Assembly (NCBI GenBank): GCA_017853785.1
Contig: JAFMIX010000120.1
Coordinates: 1 to 6,760 of the forward strand
Direction of reading: 5' to 3'
DNA length: 6,760 bases
Origin: Verrucomicrobiales bacterium
GTDB taxonomy: Bacteria > Verrucomicrobiota > Verrucomicrobiia > Limisphaerales > JAFMIX01
Shown here piece by piece: positions 6,195-6,760 of this stretch; within the stretch, counting starts at the first letter, position 1; each line of letters starts with the position of its first letter. Made by a program: the position numbers and the translations under genes. The notes beneath the pieces were generated by a model. The model was not told where the DNA came from and searched no databases. It saw only the letters and a program-made list of their open reading frames with translations.

Positions 6195-6760
6195 GCGGAA
6201 AAGGAGATTGCTCCCGGGTGGCTGATTTCAAAAGCTGCATTTTTTGGCGGGGTGATGCGATAAAGCCCGGCGGGGCTGGTCTCGATGACGCCTTTGTTCA
6301 AGAGGCTGGCGAGCGTGGCGGTGGGCCACTGCGGATTCAGTTCAAACAGGCCGGAGAGTTGGGTGGCGGGGAGGTTGCCTGTGATCTGCGCGGCCGGCAG
6401 CGTACCAGACAGGCTCGTGGCGGAAGCGGCGGTGATTTTCTGGCCCGGCGTGAGCAGAGTAAAGTGGGCGCCGCCAGTCGGGCGCCCGCCGAGTTCCAGC
6501 CAGCGGTCCGCGCCGGGAAAATTCGCGCCAAAATCCAGCGTGACGATGAAGCGTACGGCGGTGCCCGCTGTGGCGGTGGTGGTGATGGTCCCGCCTGATT
6601 GGCTACCGCTGCTGCTCGCATAGAACAGCGTATAAGTGAGGTCGTAATTGCCGGTCGCGGGGCTGGTGCCGGCATTCAGCAGGTCTCGGCAGGTGAAACT
6701 CGTGCCCTGCGCGAAAATGGCCGGCGACCCCAGCAACGCGAGCAGGGCGGTCAGAAAAAA
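6191..6760 (-). CDS. Exported protein with Verrucomicrobia-type surface domain (5' end outside window)
   Basis: The frame is open to the right edge, so the start codon is missing; a TTG at 6736 exists but would cut into the signal peptide. The visible beginning, FFLTALLALLGSPAIFAQG, is the hydrophobic core and cleavage region (after IFA) of a signal peptide. About 85 mature residues follow the pattern PATGNYDLTYTLFY ... VTLDFGANFPGADRWLELGG ... FTLLTPGQKIT, resembling a domain I recall from many exported verrucomicrobial proteins (FTYQGRL ... YD..F.LYD ... WLEI..R ... LSPRQ), where it usually precedes tail-fibre-like repeats. Here two 9-residue repeats follow (SGTLPAAQI, TGNLPATQL), then a unique end of about 50 residues rather than a long fibre. 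It overlaps the transferase gene by 4 bp, so the two are co-transcribed. Function is unknown; surface or envelope location is inferred. Confidence 0.7.
   Translation of the reverse strand, partial: FFLTALLALLGSPAIFAQGTSFTCRDLLNAGTSPATGNYDLTYTLFYASSSGSQSGGTITTTATAGTAVRFIVTLDFGANFPGADRWLELGGRPTGGAHFTLLTPGQKITAASATSLSGTLPAAQITGNLPATQLSGLFELNPQWPTATLASLLNKGVIETSPAGLYRITPPKNAAFEISHPGAISFSA
6356..6409 (-). repeat. Two tandem 27-bp (9-residue) coding repeats
   Basis: The exported protein contains SGTLPAAQI directly followed by TGNLPATQL, then SGLF. The units share the pattern [ST]-G-x-L-P-A-[AT]-Q-[IL]. The underlying DNA differs at many positions, so the repeat is kept at protein level. Such units are typical of trimeric fibre shafts. 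Confidence 0.6.

Noticed and set aside
5316..6263. Plus-strand open frame (315 codons) opposite the transferase gene
   Set aside because: Its Arg/Gln/Glu/His-rich translation is typical of the antisense of a hydrophobic membrane protein gene.
1..6760. tRNA/rRNA genes, CRISPR repeats, insertion sequences, attachment sites
   Set aside because: I read both strands for cloverleaf-like elements, regularly spaced repeats and transposase motifs and saw none; almost all bases are accounted for by the genes listed.

Overview
The window looks like ordinary chromosome from a GC-rich, Gram-negative-type bacterium, most likely a member of the Verrucomicrobiota (Pedosphaera/Limisphaerales-like). This assignment is inferred from recalled family resemblance: a secreted protein with the 'YDL..TL...WLE' type domain that is abundant in that group, a small secreted TRASH/YHS-like metal protein next to a Cys-rich secreted protein, and a short-type alpha-glucan phosphorylase. 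No database search was possible. Coding density is very high, and I see no mobile elements, CRISPR array, tRNA or rRNA.

Layout, left to right. Positions 1-681 (minus strand) hold two small exported, cysteine-bearing proteins: a TRASH/YHS-like metal-binding protein (394-681), then a Cys-rich protein (1-336) that runs off the left edge. Together they look like the start of a heavy-metal (probably copper) handling operon. Positions 742-1890 (minus) encode RlmN, the radical SAM enzyme that methylates A2503 of 23S rRNA and A37 of some tRNAs. A strong minus-strand intrinsic terminator (about 1925-1958) separates it from the upstream alpha-glucan phosphorylase gene glgP (1976-4132, minus). The roughly 158 bp region 4133-4290 lies between divergent glgP and trxB; it carries an A/T-only tract flanked by GGCGGC and a 12-bp palindrome. 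trxB (4291-5220, plus) encodes thioredoxin reductase. It converges on and overlaps by 4 bp a WecA/MraY-like polyprenyl-phosphate sugar-1-phosphate transferase gene (5217-6194, minus). That gene is coupled through a TTGA stop/start overlap to an exported, tail-fibre-like protein gene (6191-6760, minus) whose 5' end lies outside the window.

The genes do not form a single pathway. They are housekeeping functions (translation fidelity, glycogen breakdown, thiol redox balance, lipid-linked glycan initiation) plus two small exported-protein modules. I did not find a convincing new system. The items most worth a second look are the Cys-rich/TRASH pair, the altered catalytic loop of the sugar-phosphate transferase and its coupling to the exported protein, the very short leader of rlmN behind a strong terminator, and the absence of Shine-Dalgarno sequences ahead of nearly every gene.
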